From: Betaproteobacteria bacterium
GTDB lineage: Bacteria; Pseudomonadota; Gammaproteobacteria; Burkholderiales; Rhodocyclaceae
NCBI GenBank assembly: GCA_009779265.1
Contig: WREP01000029.1
Coordinates: 1 to 32,468, forward strand
DNA: 32,468 nucleotides
Direction of reading: 5' to 3'
The position numbers and the translations under genes are program-made. The notes under the pieces were generated by a model. The model was not told where the DNA came from and made no database searches. It saw only the letters and a program-made list of their open reading frames with translations. Shown piece after piece: positions 7,079 to 15,059 of this stretch (position 1 is the first letter of the stretch; each line of letters starts with the position of its first letter).

Positions 7079-7864
7079 TCACGCCGCACTTGTCGCGGCC
7101 GGCGCAGGCGAAAAGCCGCCGCGCAGCGCCACCGCCAGCGCGCACACCGCCAGCGCCCAGACGATGACCGCCCCCGAAGGCAGGTCGAACAGGGCCGACA
7201 GCGCCAGCCCCAACGCATAACCCGCGGCGCCGATACCGTAGGCGATGGCCTGCCGCCGCCAGCCGCTCCAACGCCGCGTCGCCAGCGCCGGGATGATGAG
7301 GCTGGAAAACACCAGATAGACGCCGACCAGTTGCACCGAGGCCGTCACCGCGACCGCGAACGCGGCGTAGAAGCCGAAGCGCCCGGCGCGCTGCATCATG
7401 CCGCTGCCCATCAGCGCCAGCAGCAGCGCCGACAGGCCGGCCAGCCAGTAGAGTTGCGTGGCATTGACCCACAAAATCTGGCCGACCAGCAGGTCTTTCA
7501 GATGCTCGCCGCCATGCGGATTGCCGGCCAGCACCAGGATGCCGGCGCAGGCGGCGAGGATGAACATGACGCCGATCAGCGCCTCCTGCTGCTCGGCGGC
7601 GCGGCGCTCGCTCCAGGTCAGCAGCGCCGCGCCCAGCAGCGCCGTGCCGAGCGCCGCCGCCTGCACCGCAACGCCGCCTTCGGGCAGGCCCAGCGCAGCA
7701 GCGGCGATGACGCCGAAACCGGCGATCTGCGCGATGGCGAGGTCGATGAAGACAATGCCGCGTTGCAGCACCTGCATGCCCAGCGGCACGTGCGTGGCCA
7801 GCACCAGCAGCCCGGCCAGCAGCGCCGGCCCGAGGATGCCCCAGTCGAGCGCGCTCCAGTTCAT
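7079..7864 (-). CDS. Metal (zinc/manganese-type) ABC transporter permease, ABC-3 family
   Basis: The 261-aa product is an integral membrane protein with about seven to eight helices, from LGPALLAGLLVLATHVPL to AVIVWALAVCALAVAL, with the layout of ABC-3 permeases that carry Zn, Mn or Fe across the inner membrane. The start at 7864 overlaps the stop of the binding-protein gene (ATGA) and has GGAGG six bases ahead, so the two are translationally coupled. The usual cytoplasmic coupling segment (…GDALSHA… in ZnuB) is replaced by FIDLAIAQIAGFG, which marks a divergent branch. A His-containing loop (NPHGGEHLKDLL) follows helix 4. No ATPase gene is next to it on either side. Confidence 0.82.
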   Translation of the reverse strand: MNWSALDWGILGPALLAGLLVLATHVPLGMQVLQRGIVFIDLAIAQIAGFGVIAAAALGLPEGGVAVQAAALGTALLGAALLTWSERRAAEQQEALIGVMFILAACAGILVLAGNPHGGEHLKDLLVGQILWVNATQLYWLAGLSALLLALMGSGMMQRAGRFGFYAAFAVAVTASVQLVGVYLVFSSLIIPALATRRWSGWRRQAIAYGIGAAGYALGLALSALFDLPSGAVIVWALAVCALAVALRGGFSPAPAATSAA

Positions 7865-8799
7865 GGCTGGCCTCCGGCGGCGGCCAGCAGGCGGGCCAGG
7901 GTGTCGTCGAAGAGGCCGAATAAATCCTTGGCCGCTTCCGTGCCGCCGACGGTAAAGGGTACTTTTACCGCCGCCAGGCCGACGTTGCGACTTAGCCACT
8001 CGGACGGGCGCGCATCCTGATAGGCGGCGTACAGCACCATGCGCGCCGGCATGCTTTTCAGGGCCGTCTGCACCGCCTGCAAGTGCGCGGCGGTCGGCTC
8101 GACGCCGGGCTTGGGTTCGAGCACCGCCACTTCCTGCATGCCCAGCCAGTCGTAGAGATAGACGAAAGCCTTGTGCTGCGACACCACGGCCAGCCCCTTG
8201 AGCGGGGCGGCCTGCGCTTCCCAGCGCGTCATCGCCTGCTGCCAGCGGCGGCTGAAATCGGCCTGGCGCTGCGCGTAGTCGGCGGCATGGGGCGGGTCGA
8301 TCTGCGCCAGGCGCGCCGCCAGCGCGACGGCCACCAGGGCGATATTGCGCGGATCGGTCTGGATGTGCGGGTTGCCGGCCGCGTGCACGTCGCCCTGGGC
8401 GCGGTCGAGCCGGGTCGGCACATCGAGCTTGCGCACGTAATCGGCGGCGGCAAAGTTGCCGCTCTGGCCAGCCTGCACCCTGGCGTTGCCCGAGTGCGCC
8501 AGCAGCACCGGCAGCCAACCGATTTCCAGCTCGGCGCCGGTGCAGACCAGCAGATCGGCATTGCGGGCGCGCGCGATCAGGCTGGGCTTGGCCTGGATCT
8601 GGTGCGGGTCCTGCAAGGCCGAGGTGGCGACCGAGACCTCCACCAGCGGGCCGCCCAGCTCCTGCGCCAGAGCGCCCCATTCCGGCTCGCAGGCAAGCAC
8701 GCGCAGCGCCGCCTGGGCGGGCAGGCAGAAGGCGGCCAGCAGGGCCGCGCCCAGCGCGGCGAGGCATTTGCGGTTCATGGATGAACGATGCAAGGACAT
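7861..8799 (-). CDS. Periplasmic metal-binding protein of ABC transporter, ZnuA/TroA-like
   Basis: This cluster A-I solute-binding protein should capture Zn2+ (or Mn2+) in the periplasm and hand it to the permease encoded next. The start at 8799 is fixed by GGAGG eight bases upstream; 312 aa. A signal peptide ends near AQA (residue 30). Likely metal ligands are His66 (DPHQIQ), His145 (GNPHIQTDP) and His209 (VVSQHKAF), in the spacing expected of the family, with an acidic residue near 262-288 as possible fourth ligand. The His-rich loop of enterobacterial ZnuA is absent. The end (GGTEAAKDLFGLFDD) is characteristic of one subgroup. It follows the porin gene by 20 bases and overlaps the permease gene by four, so the three form an operon. 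Confidence 0.85.
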   Translation of the reverse strand: MSLHRSSMNRKCLAALGAALLAAFCLPAQAALRVLACEPEWGALAQELGGPLVEVSVATSALQDPHQIQAKPSLIARARNADLLVCTGAELEIGWLPVLLAHSGNARVQAGQSGNFAAADYVRKLDVPTRLDRAQGDVHAAGNPHIQTDPRNIALVAVALAARLAQIDPPHAADYAQRQADFSRRWQQAMTRWEAQAAPLKGLAVVSQHKAFVYLYDWLGMQEVAVLEPKPGVEPTAAHLQAVQTALKSMPARMVLYAAYQDARPSEWLSRNVGLAAVKVPFTVGGTEAAKDLFGLFDDTLARLLAAAGGQP

Positions 8800-8819
8800 G
8801 AAAAGCGCCTCCAGAACGG

Positions 8820-10214
8820 TCAATAGCTGTGCGCGCCATGCGCGCCCAGGCTCATCTGGTATTGTAGGAATACCTGATTGTCCTTCCCAGCCGGACTTGA
8901 GCGGTCTTGCGCGAATTGCAAGCGCAGGCGCGAAAACTCGCTCGGGCGGTAGTCCAGCATCAGGCTGTTTTTTCGCGGGTGATGGCCGGCCAAGGCAAAC
9001 GGCCCGCTGTCGTCGCCGCGCAGCCGCTCGGCGCGCAGGCCGACGCGCCAGCGCGGCATGAACTGATAGACGCCTTGCAGATACCAGCCCGATTGCGCCG
9101 GGCGATAGCCGGCCACGCCGCCACTCTCGTCCATCAGGTCGCCATCGCGCCGGCTGCGCAGGTATTCGCCTTGCAGCGTGAAACTGGTGCGCGCGGCATT
9201 GCCGTTGGGCGCCCATTTCCACACCGCATCGGCGATCCAGACGCGGGTGCGGCCGCTGAATTCGCCGCTCGTCTCGTCGCCCGCCGCGTCCAGCCCTTGC
9301 AGAGTCTGGCCCGACGCCTTCGCATCAAGCACCGAGACGCCAGCCCGCCACGAGTGGCTGTCGCCGATGTCGCCGCCGGTATGCGCGCTCAGGGCCACCA
9401 TGCCAGCGCCGTTGCGGCTGTCGCCGTTGCCGGGAAAGCTCAGGCCACGGCCCAGTTCCAGGCCGATTTCGATAAAGGCATCGGTCGGCGCCAGCCACTT
9501 CAACTGCACGCCGTCGTCGGTGTACTGCCGGCCCAGCATGGCCTGGTAGGCCAGCGGCGCATCGACAAAATCCCAGGCGTGCGCGTGCTGCGCATTCAGG
9601 TAGCCAACGCTTGAATAAAAGCGCCCGGCCTTGAGCGTCAGGCCGTGCCCCAAACCAGTGGTCTGGATGTAGGCGCCTTCGACCGACACCGAATTATCCG
9701 GCGCCAGCGCGATGTAGGCCGCCCCCTGGAACCAGGGGTCGATGCTGGCGGTAAAGCCCAGCTCCGTCTCGGCCAGCGAGAAACCGCGCCTGCCCGGCCC
9801 GATCTCGGCATCCGGCGGCAGCGCGAAGCCGCCAATGGCGTAGCGATCCGGGTCGCGCGAGGTGCGCGCGTAAAGGCCCGACAAGATCAGCGAAACCGCC
9901 GGGTTGAAGGCGTTGGCCCCGCCTACTGCCGCTGGCAGCGGGGCCGGCGCGGCCGGCGAAACGTCCGCTGACGCAGCGGCGACGGGCGCGGGCGCTGACG
10001 CCGCGCTCTGGCCCGCCGCTTCCGCCGCCTGCAAACGCCGCTCCAGCGCCTGCAAGCGTGTTTCGTAGCTGGCGCGCAGCGCGTCGATGTCTTGGCGCAG
10101 GCGCTGGATTTCCGCGGCATCGGCGGTTTGGGCCTGCGCGGGCGGCGGCAGCGCCAGCGCAAGGAAAGAAAAGGCAGCAACGAGCCCCAGGCTCGCGGGT
10201 GGGTTTTTGTGCAT
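8820..10214 (-). CDS. Outer-membrane porin-like beta-barrel linked to metal uptake
   Basis: The 464-aa product has a signal peptide (MHKNPPASLGLVAAFSFLAL, cleavage after AQA). Next come a short coiled coil (EIQRLRQDIDALRASYETRL, about 35-60), an Ala/Pro-rich linker, and a long C-terminal region with alternating polar and aromatic strands typical of an outer-membrane barrel (for example GLTLKAGRFYSSVGYLN and SGWYLQGVYQFMPRWRVGLR). It ends with Tyr rather than Phe. A start at 10226 (MVPN) is equally possible; neither has a clear ribosome site. Its position directly ahead of the ZnuA-like gene suggests it lets metal ions or a chelate through the outer membrane. There is no TonB box or plug domain, so diffusion is more likely than energised uptake. 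Family call is by layout only. Confidence 0.72.
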   Translation of the reverse strand: MHKNPPASLGLVAAFSFLALALPPPAQAQTADAAEIQRLRQDIDALRASYETRLQALERRLQAAEAAGQSAASAPAPVAAASADVSPAAPAPLPAAVGGANAFNPAVSLILSGLYARTSRDPDRYAIGGFALPPDAEIGPGRRGFSLAETELGFTASIDPWFQGAAYIALAPDNSVSVEGAYIQTTGLGHGLTLKAGRFYSSVGYLNAQHAHAWDFVDAPLAYQAMLGRQYTDDGVQLKWLAPTDAFIEIGLELGRGLSFPGNGDSRNGAGMVALSAHTGGDIGDSHSWRAGVSVLDAKASGQTLQGLDAAGDETSGEFSGRTRVWIADAVWKWAPNGNAARTSFTLQGEYLRSRRDGDLMDESGGVAGYRPAQSGWYLQGVYQFMPRWRVGLRAERLRGDDSGPFALAGHHPRKNSLMLDYRPSEFSRLRLQFAQDRSSPAGKDNQVFLQYQMSLGAHGAHSY

Positions 10215-10386
10215 GTTCGGCACCATGAAAACGAATGGCGAATGGCCCGCATCCTGGCCAATCGGTGCGGCGCTTGCCGGGCTGGCCGGATGGTCTGCGC
10301 AGCGAAGCCGGACAGGGCGCCAATTCGGGGCGGCACAGGCCGGCCGCAATGCGGCTACGGCAAGGATGGGGGGAGAAGAAAAGCGC

Positions 10387-10731
10387 TCAGGCCGCCACAG
10401 GCGGCGCGCGGCTGCGATAAGCCCGTAGCGCGAGCGCCATCGGCGCGGCGATCGCCGCCAGGGGAAGGCGCGCCGCTTTCGCGTCGAGAAGAACAAAAGC
10501 CTGTGCCGCCGCCGGCAAGCCGCCGCCGTCGATGCTCGCCGCCGCCAGGCACAGGGCGCAAGCCTCGCCATGCGGCACGCTGCCGCGCGGCTGCGTCCGC
10601 TCATCCCATTCACCAAAATGCGAAAGCTCATGCCCGAGCGCCAGCGACTGCGTCAGCGGCAGCAACAACAGCAGCCCGAGCAACCAGCCGAGGCTGATCC
10701 GGCGCGAGCGGTGGAAGATGGCGGGGAACAT
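10387..10731 (-). CDS. Small His/Cys-containing membrane protein (DUF2946-like)
   Basis: From the ATG at 10731 the product is 114 aa. It has a positively charged start (MFPAIFHRSRR) and one strong hydrophobic segment (SLGWLLGLLLLLPLTQSLAL), then a periplasmic stretch with GHELSHFGEW and HGEACALCLAAAS. This is a His/Cys pattern with CxxC that could bind metal, much as in DUF2946-type proteins found beside metal-uptake genes. A second hydrophobic segment (LPLAAIAAPMALALRA) is near the end. The frame is open to 10785, but the extra residues would push the signal inward. No good ribosome site is seen; the short frame ending 20 bases upstream may supply coupling. It is the first clear gene of the metal cluster, with 160-172 bases to the porin start. 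Confidence 0.55.
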   Translation of the reverse strand: MFPAIFHRSRRISLGWLLGLLLLLPLTQSLALGHELSHFGEWDERTQPRGSVPHGEACALCLAAASIDGGGLPAAAQAFVLLDAKAARLPLAAIAAPMALALRAYRSRAPPVAA

Positions 10732-10751
10732 GAGGCGCAGGCGTTCGGCGG

Positions 10752-10862
10752 TCAAACAGAAAATATTGTGCGCCGCTGGCGCCAAGCCGGCACCCCGGGC
10801 AGGCCGCTCATGGCAAGCGCAATGGCCGGGCGACCGGCGACGGAAGAAAGCTTCTCTGGCAT
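10752..10862 (-). pseudogene. Short frame resembling the first codons of gpmI (duplication scar or leader)
   Basis: The 36-codon frame starts MPEKLSSVAGRPAIALAMSG. Its first ten codons match those of gpmI (MLEKLSSFAG) at 8 of 10 residues and 25 of 30 bases; three of the five differences are silent. The match continues a little upstream, where CCCGCCG(G/A)AATT precedes both starts, and fades after codon ten, with CATG..CGG and GCCC as the last agreement. It stops 20 bases ahead of the small membrane protein gene. It may be the stump of a gpmI copy left when the metal cluster came in, or a translated leader for the cluster. Alignment was done by eye. Confidence 0.5.
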
Positions 10863-10907
10863 GGGTAAATTTCGGCGGGATGCGGGCAGGTTGGGCAGAG
10901 CGCGGAG

Positions 10908-10939
10908 AAACCCGTCAACTTCCTTGCGGCGACGGGTTT
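10908..10939 (-). terminator. Hairpin after the EF-G-like gene
   Basis: AAACCCGTC (10908-10916) pairs perfectly with GACGGGTTT (10931-10939) around a 14-base loop, 18 bases past the EF-G-like stop on the minus strand. The stem's own ATs give a weak T-run only, so it is a possible rather than typical rho-independent terminator, separating the EF-G-like gene from the metal cluster. Confidence 0.4.
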
Positions 10940-10956
10940 CGCGGGCTCTGTCAGGC

Positions 10957-13008
10957 TCACTCATCCTCATCCTGCAACTGGAACTTGCTCGCCATTTGTT
11001 GCTGCACGTTGGGCGGGACGGCGGCGTAGCGGGCGAATTCGAGGCTGTAGCTGCCCTGGCCGCCGGTCAGCGATTTCAGGCGCGACTCGTAATCGCTCAG
11101 TTCGGCCAGCGGCACTTCGCCGCTGATGGCCGCCAGGCCGTGGCCGCGTCCGTCGGTGCCGGTGATGTGGCCGCGGCGGCTGGAGAGGTCGCCGGTGAGG
11201 TCGCCAATGGCGCTTTCCGGCACCACGATCTCGATATTGACAATCGGCTCCAGCACGATGGGCCGGGCGTTGCGGATGGCTTCAATGACCGCCTTGCGGC
11301 CGGCGATGGTGAAGGCCACGTCCTTGCCGTCCACCGGGTGCGTCTTGCCGTCGTATACCGTGACCTGCAAATCCTCGACCGCATAGCCGGCGACGACGCC
11401 GCCTTCCAGACCCTGGCGCACGCCCTTCTCGACGGCGGCCATGAAGACGCCGGGAATGACGCCGCCCTTGACGGCGTCGATGAATTCAAAGCCTTCGCCG
11501 CGCTCCTTCGGCGCAATGCGCAGATGCACTTCGCCAAACTGGCCGGCGCCGCCCGACTGTTTCTTGTGCCGGTACATGGCTTCGGAGGGAGCGGTGATGG
11601 TTTCGCGGTAGGGAATGCGCGGCGGCTTGGTGTCGATTTCCAGCTTGTACTGGCTGGCCATTTTTTCCAGCTTGGCTTTCAGGTGAATTTCGCCGAGGCC
11701 ACGGATGACCGTTTCGTTGCTGCTCGGATGGCGTTCGATGACGAAGGTGGGGTCTTCCATGGCCAGCTTGCCGAGGATGTCGAACAAGCGCTGCTCGTCG
11801 CCCTTTTTGCGGGTTTCCACGGCCAGCCCGGACATGGGTTTGGGAAAGCCGAGCGGCTTCAAGTGAATGTGGTCTTCGTCGTGCGAGTCGTGCAGCACGC
11901 TGTCGAAGGCGATTTCGTCAATCTTGGCGATGGCGCCGATATCGCCCGGCAGCAATTCGTCGACCTCGACCGTTTCCTTGCCTTGCAGGCGGTACAGGTG
12001 GGCGACCTTGAAGGGCCGCTTGCCGTCGCCGACGAACAGTTGCATGTCCTTCTTCATCGTGCCCTGATGCACGCGGAAAATGCCGATCTTGCCTAGGTAG
12101 GGATCGACCACCACCTTGAAGACGTGCGCCAGCACATGCAGGCCGGCATCCGGCGCGGCGGCGAAGGCGACGGGATCGGCGCCCGGTTCGCCTTTGTAGA
12201 AGGGCGGCGGATTGCCTTCCGTCGGGTTCGGTGCAAGCGAAGCCAGAACGTGCAGCAATTGCGGAATGCCAGCGCCGGTGCGCGCCGAGGTAAACAGAAT
12301 GGGGATCAGATGGCCGGCGCGCAGCGCCTTCTCGAAGGGCGCGTGCAGGGCGTCCACACTCGGGTCGGCGCCGTCTTCGAGATACTGGGCGAGCAGGTCT
12401 TCATCTTCCTCGACGATCTGGTCGATGAGCGCCCGGTGGGCAGCGGAAACCGAGGCGAAATCGGCATCGCCGGCATCGTGTTCGAGCACTTCGACGACAT
12501 CCGCGCCGCCGTGCGCCGGCAGGTCGAGGATCATGCATTCCTTGCCGAAACGTTCGCGGATCTCGGCCACCAGGGCGGGCAGGTCGAGGTTTTCAGCATC
12601 TATCTTGTTGATGACAATCATCCGGCACAGCTTGCGCTCGGCGGCGTAGCGCATCATGCGCTCGCTCATCAGTTCGATGCCGTTCTGGGCATTGATGACG
12701 ATAAGCGCGGTATCGACGCCCGCCAGCGCGGCAATGGCCTGGCCGGAAAAATCGGGATAGCCCGGGGTGTCGATCAGATGGATGTGGGTCTCTTCATGGT
12801 CAAAACCGACCACCGCCGAGTACAGCGAATGGCCGGCTTCCTTTTCCTGGGGGTCGAAATCGCTGACGGTGCTGCCCCGCTCGATGCTGCCACGTGTCGC
12901 AATGGCGCCGCTGGCATGGAGCAGCGCCTCGCTCAGCGCAGTCTTGCCAGCGGCACCGTGACCAACCAGGGCAACGGAACGGAGCGTCTCGATTGTGTTG
13001 TTCGACAT
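10957..13008 (-). CDS. fusA2: Elongation factor G paralogue (FusA2/EF-G-like GTPase)
   Basis: The 683-aa product has the EF-G order of domains: GTPase, OB-fold domain II, then domains III-V. The GTPase motifs are GHGAAGKTAL (P-loop), DTPGYPDF (G3; canonical EF-G has DTPGHVDF) and NKIDAENLD (G4). Domain IV carries YRHKKQSGGAGQFGEVHLRI, and domain V shows SSRRGHITGTDGRGHG. The start at 13008 has GGGAG seven bases ahead; an upstream in-frame extension has none. The altered G3 and tip sequences and its solitary position, away from rpsL-rpsG-tufA, mark it as the second EF-G-like protein common in betaproteobacteria, not the main translocase. Its role could be a specialised ribosome or stress function. 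It follows a small membrane gene by 36 bases. Confidence 0.88.
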   Translation of the reverse strand: MSNNTIETLRSVALVGHGAAGKTALSEALLHASGAIATRGSIERGSTVSDFDPQEKEAGHSLYSAVVGFDHEETHIHLIDTPGYPDFSGQAIAALAGVDTALIVINAQNGIELMSERMMRYAAERKLCRMIVINKIDAENLDLPALVAEIRERFGKECMILDLPAHGGADVVEVLEHDAGDADFASVSAAHRALIDQIVEEDEDLLAQYLEDGADPSVDALHAPFEKALRAGHLIPILFTSARTGAGIPQLLHVLASLAPNPTEGNPPPFYKGEPGADPVAFAAAPDAGLHVLAHVFKVVVDPYLGKIGIFRVHQGTMKKDMQLFVGDGKRPFKVAHLYRLQGKETVEVDELLPGDIGAIAKIDEIAFDSVLHDSHDEDHIHLKPLGFPKPMSGLAVETRKKGDEQRLFDILGKLAMEDPTFVIERHPSSNETVIRGLGEIHLKAKLEKMASQYKLEIDTKPPRIPYRETITAPSEAMYRHKKQSGGAGQFGEVHLRIAPKERGEGFEFIDAVKGGVIPGVFMAAVEKGVRQGLEGGVVAGYAVEDLQVTVYDGKTHPVDGKDVAFTIAGRKAVIEAIRNARPIVLEPIVNIEIVVPESAIGDLTGDLSSRRGHITGTDGRGHGLAAISGEVPLAELSDYESRLKSLTGGQGSYSLEFARYAAVPPNVQQQMASKFQLQDEDE

Positions 13009-13044
13009 CTTGTTCTCCCGGAACGTTAAGGAATCATGAGCCAA

Positions 13045-13353
13045 TCATTGAATGCCGCCCGCCATGCGCGCGACGAAAAACGGGCCAGCGCCGTAGAGCA
13101 GGCCGACCGCGACAGCCACCAGTAATATGCCGCCGAGCAACTGTTTGCCCGGCTTGGCGAAATCCCGCCAGTGCCAGGCGGCGAACCACAGCGGCCCGAG
13201 TAGCGGCAAGAGCATCGCCGGCAGCCAGTAGCGCCAGCCGAAATCGAAGGCAGCCGGCAGCGTGCCGAGATAGCCGACCAGCACCAGCGCACCGCCGACG
13301 GCCAACATGATGGCGACGGTCAAAATAAAGACGAGAAACCAGGTGTCCATCAT
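13045..13353 (-). CDS. Small inner-membrane protein, unknown function
   Basis: The 102-aa product has three hydrophobic segments, near residues 5-28 ([20 protein letters not shown]), 42-60 ([19 protein letters not shown]) and 72-94 ([20 protein letters not shown]), with a short charged stretch ([11 protein letters not shown]) between the second and third. I do not recognise a family. The start overlaps the glmU stop (ATGA), so it should be translated together with glmU; MMDTW allows a start one codon later. The EF-G-like gene follows after 36 bases, suggesting that all three share a transcript. Confidence 0.7.
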   Translation of the reverse strand: MMDTWFLVFILTVAIMLAVGGALVLVGYLGTLPAAFDFGWRYWLPAMLLPLLGPLWFAAWHWRDFAKPGKQLLGGILLVAVAVGLLYGAGPFFVARMAGGIQ

Positions 13354-14708
13354 TTCTTAAGCTTTTGTGGGCGCTGCCAGCCGTTCACCGTCGTCTGTCT
13401 CGGGCGCGACACGGTCAGCGCCCCGGCGGGCGCGTCCCGGGTCAGCGTCGTGCCGGCGCCGAGCGTGGCGCCGCGGCCGACGCGCACCGGCGCCACGAGT
13501 TGGCTGTCGGAGCCGATAAAAACATCGTCCTCGATCACCGTCTTGAATTTGTTGGCGCCGTCGTAATTGCAGGTGATGGTGCCGGCGCCGACATTGACCC
13601 GCTGGCCGATCTCGGCGTCGCCGATGTAGGCCAGGTGGTTGGCCTTGGACTGGGCGCCGATGACGCTTTTCTTGATCTCGACGAAATTGCCGACATGCAC
13701 CTCCGGCCCCAGTTCGGTGCCGGGGCGCAGGCGGGCGTAGGGGCCGAGCACGCCGTCCGGGCCGATCACCGCGTCCTCGAAATGGCAGAAAGCGGCGATG
13801 CGCGTGCCAGCGCCGACCTTGACATTTTTCAGCACACAGTAGGGGCCGATTTCCACGGCGTCGGCCAGTTCGACCCGGCCCTCGAAAACGCAGCCGACGT
13901 CGATGGCGACATCGCGCCCGTGTTTGAGTTCGCCACGAATGTCGATACGCGCCGGATCGGCCAGACGCACGCCAGCGACCAGCAGTTGATCGGCCAGATT
14001 GCGCTGGTGCTGGCGTTCCAGTTCGGCCAACTGCACCTTGCTGTTGACCCCGAGCACCTCCCACGCGCCTTCCGGCTGCGCGGTATGCACCGGCAAGCCC
14101 TCAGCGACGGCCAGCGCGACGATGTCGGTCAGGTAATACTCGCCCTGGGCGTTGTCGCTCTTCAAGGCGCCCAGCCAGTCGGCCAGGCGGGCGGTCGGCA
14201 TGACCATGATGCCGGTATTGATCTCGCCGATCGCCTTCTCGGACTCCGTCGCATCCTTCTGCTCGACGATGCGCCGCACCTGGCCCGTGGCGTCGCGAAC
14301 GATGCGACCGTAGCCGGTCGGGTCGGCGAGATCGACGGTGAGGATGGCCAGGCCATCCTTGCCGGCTTGCAGCAGGCGCTTCAAGGTCGCCGTCGTGGTC
14401 AGTGGCACGTCGCCATAAAGCACCAGGGTCTGGGCGGCCGGGCCGAGTTGCGCCAGCGCCTGCGCGACGGCATGGCCGGTGCCCAGTTGCTGCGCCTGCT
14501 CGGCCCAAGCGATATCGGGCGCCGCCAGCGAGGCGCGGACGGCATCGCCGCCGTGGCCGTAGACGACCACCAGTTTCTCCGGCGCCAGCCCGCGCGCGGT
14601 GTCGATGACATGCTGCGCCAGGGGCTTGCCGGCAATCGGATGCAGCACCTTGGGCAAATTGGAATACATGCGCTTGCCCTGGCCGGCAGCGAGGATGACG
14701 ATATTCAT
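13350..14708 (-). CDS. glmU: Bifunctional GlmU: glucosamine-1-P acetyltransferase / GlcNAc-1-P uridylyltransferase
   Basis: GlmU makes UDP-GlcNAc, the precursor for peptidoglycan and lipid A, in the cytoplasm. The N-terminal uridylyltransferase domain shows the nucleotide-binding LAAGQGKRM and [12 protein letters not shown], with [11 protein letters not shown] and YGDVPL further on. The C-terminal half is a left-handed beta-helix of hexapeptide repeats, with the acetyltransferase residues in [25 protein letters not shown] and [14 protein letters not shown]. At 452 aa it has normal family length. The start at 14708 (MNIVIL) is preferred to the GTG two codons upstream. Both active sites look intact. 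It is the first gene of the glmU / small membrane protein / EF-G-like run. Confidence 0.96.
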   Translation of the reverse strand: MNIVILAAGQGKRMYSNLPKVLHPIAGKPLAQHVIDTARGLAPEKLVVVYGHGGDAVRASLAAPDIAWAEQAQQLGTGHAVAQALAQLGPAAQTLVLYGDVPLTTTATLKRLLQAGKDGLAILTVDLADPTGYGRIVRDATGQVRRIVEQKDATESEKAIGEINTGIMVMPTARLADWLGALKSDNAQGEYYLTDIVALAVAEGLPVHTAQPEGAWEVLGVNSKVQLAELERQHQRNLADQLLVAGVRLADPARIDIRGELKHGRDVAIDVGCVFEGRVELADAVEIGPYCVLKNVKVGAGTRIAAFCHFEDAVIGPDGVLGPYARLRPGTELGPEVHVGNFVEIKKSVIGAQSKANHLAYIGDAEIGQRVNVGAGTITCNYDGANKFKTVIEDDVFIGSDSQLVAPVRVGRGATLGAGTTLTRDAPAGALTVSRPRQTTVNGWQRPQKLKK

Positions 14709-15059
14709 AAGCACGTTTCTTTGTCGGGCGCGGACCCGGAAAGAGAGCCGCGCTTCAGCCGACCTGTGTTTCCCCTTGAGTGCGCCATTGTCACACGATT
14801 GCCCCGGGCTGTCGAAGCGGGATGCGGCGTTGCCGCATAAAGGTCCAGGAAGGGGTGCGTAGGGGCGAATAATTATTCGCCCCTACCTGAATCAGAGCCG
14901 CAGGCTCGGTTGAGCGAAGCGACAAGGCCGAAGGCCGCAGGACAGCCAAAGGCTGGTCCCGCGTAGCGGGATGCGGCAAAGCCGCACAAACCCAGCAAAT
15001 TGCCGGGATTACGCTGCGCCTCATCCCAGCCTGCGGTCTTATCGGGAAGCGTACCGGAA
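14709..15059. other. Gene-free stretch between gltD and glmU, full of hairpins
   Basis: This 351-base gap holds the start region of glmU on its left. To the right is a chain of small perfect hairpins: ATGCGGC/GCCGCAT at 14822-14838, the 28-bp palindrome at 14859-14886, TCCCGC/GCGGGA at 14957-14971 and TGCGGC/GCCGCA at 14972-14986. Other short pairs (GGCCGAAGGCC, AGCCAAAGGCT) sit nearby. No convincing coding frame or T-tailed terminator is seen. The glmU promoter must lie here but could not be located with confidence. Confidence 0.6.
14859..14886. repeat. Perfect 28-bp palindromic repeat
   Basis: The 14 bases GTAGGGGCGAATAA are followed at once by their exact reverse complement, giving a self-complementary 28-mer with no loop bases. 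A diverged copy lies at 2667-2694, 12 kb away. The element is intergenic here. It could be a cruciform or REP-like dispersed element, or the hairpin core of a miniature mobile element. Confidence 0.8.

Noticed and set aside
8800-9222. Long N-terminal extension of the ZnuA-like frame
   Set aside because: It reads through the end of the porin gene in another frame; GGAGG and the signal peptide fix the start at 8799.
10732-10956. Zur-type operator ahead of the metal cluster
   Set aside because: I looked for an AT-rich palindrome of the Zur type (GTTATA..TATAAC-like) on both strands and found none; regulation by zinc is plausible but not shown by the sequence.
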